From: Microcoleus vaginatus PCC 9802
GTDB taxonomy: Bacteria; Cyanobacteriota; Cyanobacteriia; Cyanobacteriales; Microcoleaceae
Assembly: GCA_022701275.1 (NCBI GenBank)
Contig: CP031740.1
Location: 5,779,001 to 5,843,000, forward strand
Direction: 5' to 3'
Length of the DNA: 64,000 nt
Shown here: positions 62,477 through 64,000 of the stretch, in pieces
How the letters are laid out: every line of letters begins with the position of its first letter
How positions within the stretch are numbered: position 1 is the first letter of the stretch
Made by a program: the position numbers and the translations under genes
The notes under the pieces: generated by a model
Seen by the model: only the letters and a program-made list of their open reading frames with translations
What the model was told of the DNA's origin: nothing
Database searches by the model: none

Positions 62477-64000
62477 ATGTCGGAGTTGAGGTCAGCCGAT
62501 ATGGACGCAACAGTAGATGTAGTAGATTTCACTGCGGTAATGCCGGGATATCGCCCGATCGCGCAATTGTACACAGATTCTCGATCGGCTATCGATCGGT
62601 TCTTACCCGAGAAGGACCAACCACCCGCCGCTAAAATTCTCAAACCTACGTCGTTGTGGCTAAGGATGTCCGGGACGCGGTGCTGCCCAAATCCAAAAAA
62701 GTTGCATTAGTGACCGTTAATTGGATCGGTAGAAATAGTCATCCGCCGAACAGACATTCTCGACGAACTCGAACGCAGCCAGGTTATTTACAAATACATT
62801 AAACCTTCCAATCTTTCAATTAATCTTAACTGTTATCTGCCACATGGAGGTGTATAAATTTTAGCAAAAAGAGGCCACGGATTCGGGATATATTCGAGCC
62901 GTAATCCGTAGCCAATCGACAGGGGAAATGGAGGCAAACCTTATCTTGGGAATGGTGTTTTGATGCTAGTAACGATGATGCACGACTTTTATGATGCGCT
63001 GGCAGATTTGGCAATCTATGCAGATGCCGCACCGGCGGAGCGCCAACAAATCCTTAAGCGCGTTGGGGCTAGTCAGAAAAAACTAAAAGAATTCGCGCAT
63101 CATACACCGATCAATTACCAACACAAGTTCGATCTGGTTGAGGCAGAATTGTTGGGCGTTTTGGGACAGACAGCAGAAGCAATGGAATTGTATGATCGAG
63201 CTATTACCGGAGCTAAAGCTAACGAATATGTCAATGAAGAAGCTCTTGCCTGCGAACTCGCTGCTAAGTTTTACCTGTCATTAGGAAGGGAAAAAATTGC
63301 CCGACTCTACATGATAGATGCCTATGATTGCTATGTCCGCTGGGGAGATAGAGCAAAAATTGATGACTTAGAAAAACGTTATCCTCAATTATTAAAACCG
63401 ATTTTAGAACCTGCAAAACTCCCTGCAAATCCATTAGCAAATTTTCCAACACCTGCGGGGCCAAATCAATCGCTTCATCCATCCATTCATCCATCCATTC
63501 ATCCGTCTGTTTCGGCGAGCGTCTCAGATTTCGGGAATTTTTCAACGCTGCTAAAAGCTTGTCAAGCGCTCTCTAGTGAAAGAGAACTCGATCGACTGAT
63601 TGCCAAACTGATGCAACTGGCGATGAAAAATACAGGAGCTGACAAAGGAGCGCTGATTTTGCCCAACGGCAATCAATGGGATATCGCCGCTACCAGCGCG
63701 CTCGACAATTCGGGACTCGAGTGGGCGATCGACTTATCATCGGCAACACTCGATGAAAACAGAGATATCTTGCCCCTCAAAATTGTTGACTGCGTTAAAA
63801 ATTTATTGAAACCTGTGATTATTCGGGATCTCGCTCAACAACGTGATTGGGATTCCGACTCCTACATCCTCAGATACCAACCGCAGAGCCTGTTGTGTTG
63901 GCCGATTCTCGATCGGGGCAACTTAGTCGGCATTTTGTATCTGGAAAATCGCTTAACCGCAAGAGTTTTTACCCGCGATCGCCTGCAACTTCTCAATCTC
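62477..64000 (+). pseudogene. Decayed multidomain Ser/Thr kinase-ATPase-GAF gene, 3' end outside window
   Basis: Pieces match the long cyanobacterial proteins with kinase, AAA, TPR and GAF domains. An N-lobe start (MPGYRPIAQLYTDSRSAI, about 62540) ends in a stop at 62710. A catalytic-loop remnant (VIYKYIKPSNLSIN, where HKDIKPSN is usual, so the catalytic Asp is lost) lies near 62785-62825 in another frame. From ATG 62963 the frame is open to the window end: MMHDFYDALADLAIYADAAP, LVEAELLGVLGQTAEAMELYDRAI and EEALACELAAKFYLSLGRE (TPR-like) then a GAF domain (LIAKLMQLAMKNTGADKGALIL, LLCWPILDRGNLVGILYLENRL). A tetranucleotide repeat at 63478-63508 codes HPSIHPSIHPS. The kinase core and AAA module are gone, so the gene is broken; the downstream half might still be made. 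Confidence 0.8.

Noticed and set aside
62477..62710. Separate 77-residue gene
   Set aside because: MPGYRPIAQLYTDSRSAI matches the kinase N-lobe start, so it is a piece of the decayed kinase gene.

Overview
The window comes from a cyanobacterium, most likely a filamentous Oscillatoriales member such as Microcoleus or Oscillatoria. The evidence is dense HIP1-type GCGATCGC sites, many short tandem heptamer repeats, and lineage-typical genes: ndhL followed by a DUF3007 gene and trpA, a cyAbrB regulator, ycf46, and a bicA-like bicarbonate transporter. The genus is an inference; the phylum is well supported.

Layout. 1-6.8 kb: a bicA-type SulP transporter broken by one nonsense codon, then two glycosyltransferases, a TPR protein and a large membrane-anchored unknown. 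7-15 kb: pyrimidine salvage and breakdown genes. These are upp, urc4 (DUF1688), a twin-domain class III nucleotide cyclase, urc1 (GTP cyclohydrolase II-like) and a divergent cytosine deaminase-like gene. Together they resemble the URC uracil-catabolism pathway known from yeast, here with a signalling enzyme translationally coupled to urc4. 15-22.5 kb: queC, a CNNM/HlyC transporter, a CAU tRNA, pyrR, cbiB/cobD, a GFA-family protein, an Rrf2 regulator and cyAbrB. 22.5-34.7 kb: a decayed sensor gene, an unknown protein, a site-2 protease, a DUF3616 protein, Ycf46, a DUF2470 protein, a WD40 protein, a ferric-reductase-like membrane protein, a flotillin fragment and a 49-residue protein too short for ordinary ORF listing.

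35-40 kb is an NAD cluster: pncB, nadD, nrtR, a PchB-like chorismate-family enzyme and nadE. A TATAGTG-N5-CACTATA palindrome precedes pncB and is a good candidate NrtR operator. 40-47 kb holds an RTX-DUF192 fusion, an orphan Csx3 (ring-nuclease family) with no CRISPR array, the tail of a lost subtilase, a LysR/aspartoacylase divergent pair, an intact subtilase and a second RTX protein. 48-55 kb is nitrogen release: ureD-ureA-ureB-(GT61)-ureC on the minus strand, and formamidase fmdA plus fmdB on the plus strand. Their shared promoter region carries a near-consensus Fur box and an exact GTA-N8-TAC NtcA site. The urease operon is split by a glycosyltransferase gene, and ureC carries an in-frame peptide encoded by a genomic repeat.

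55-64 kb: an IS630-type element whose transposase needs a -1 frameshift, a DNA-methyltransferase-like C-terminal scrap, a sensor histidine kinase, tRNA-Leu(UAA) without the group I intron, ndhL/DUF3007/trpA with a clear terminator, a lipoprotein with two in-frame amber codons before its apparent original end, and a decayed multidomain Ser/Thr kinase running off the window. No CRISPR array, prophage or rRNA was seen. Gene decay (at least six broken genes) and repeat insertion into coding sequence are recurring themes.
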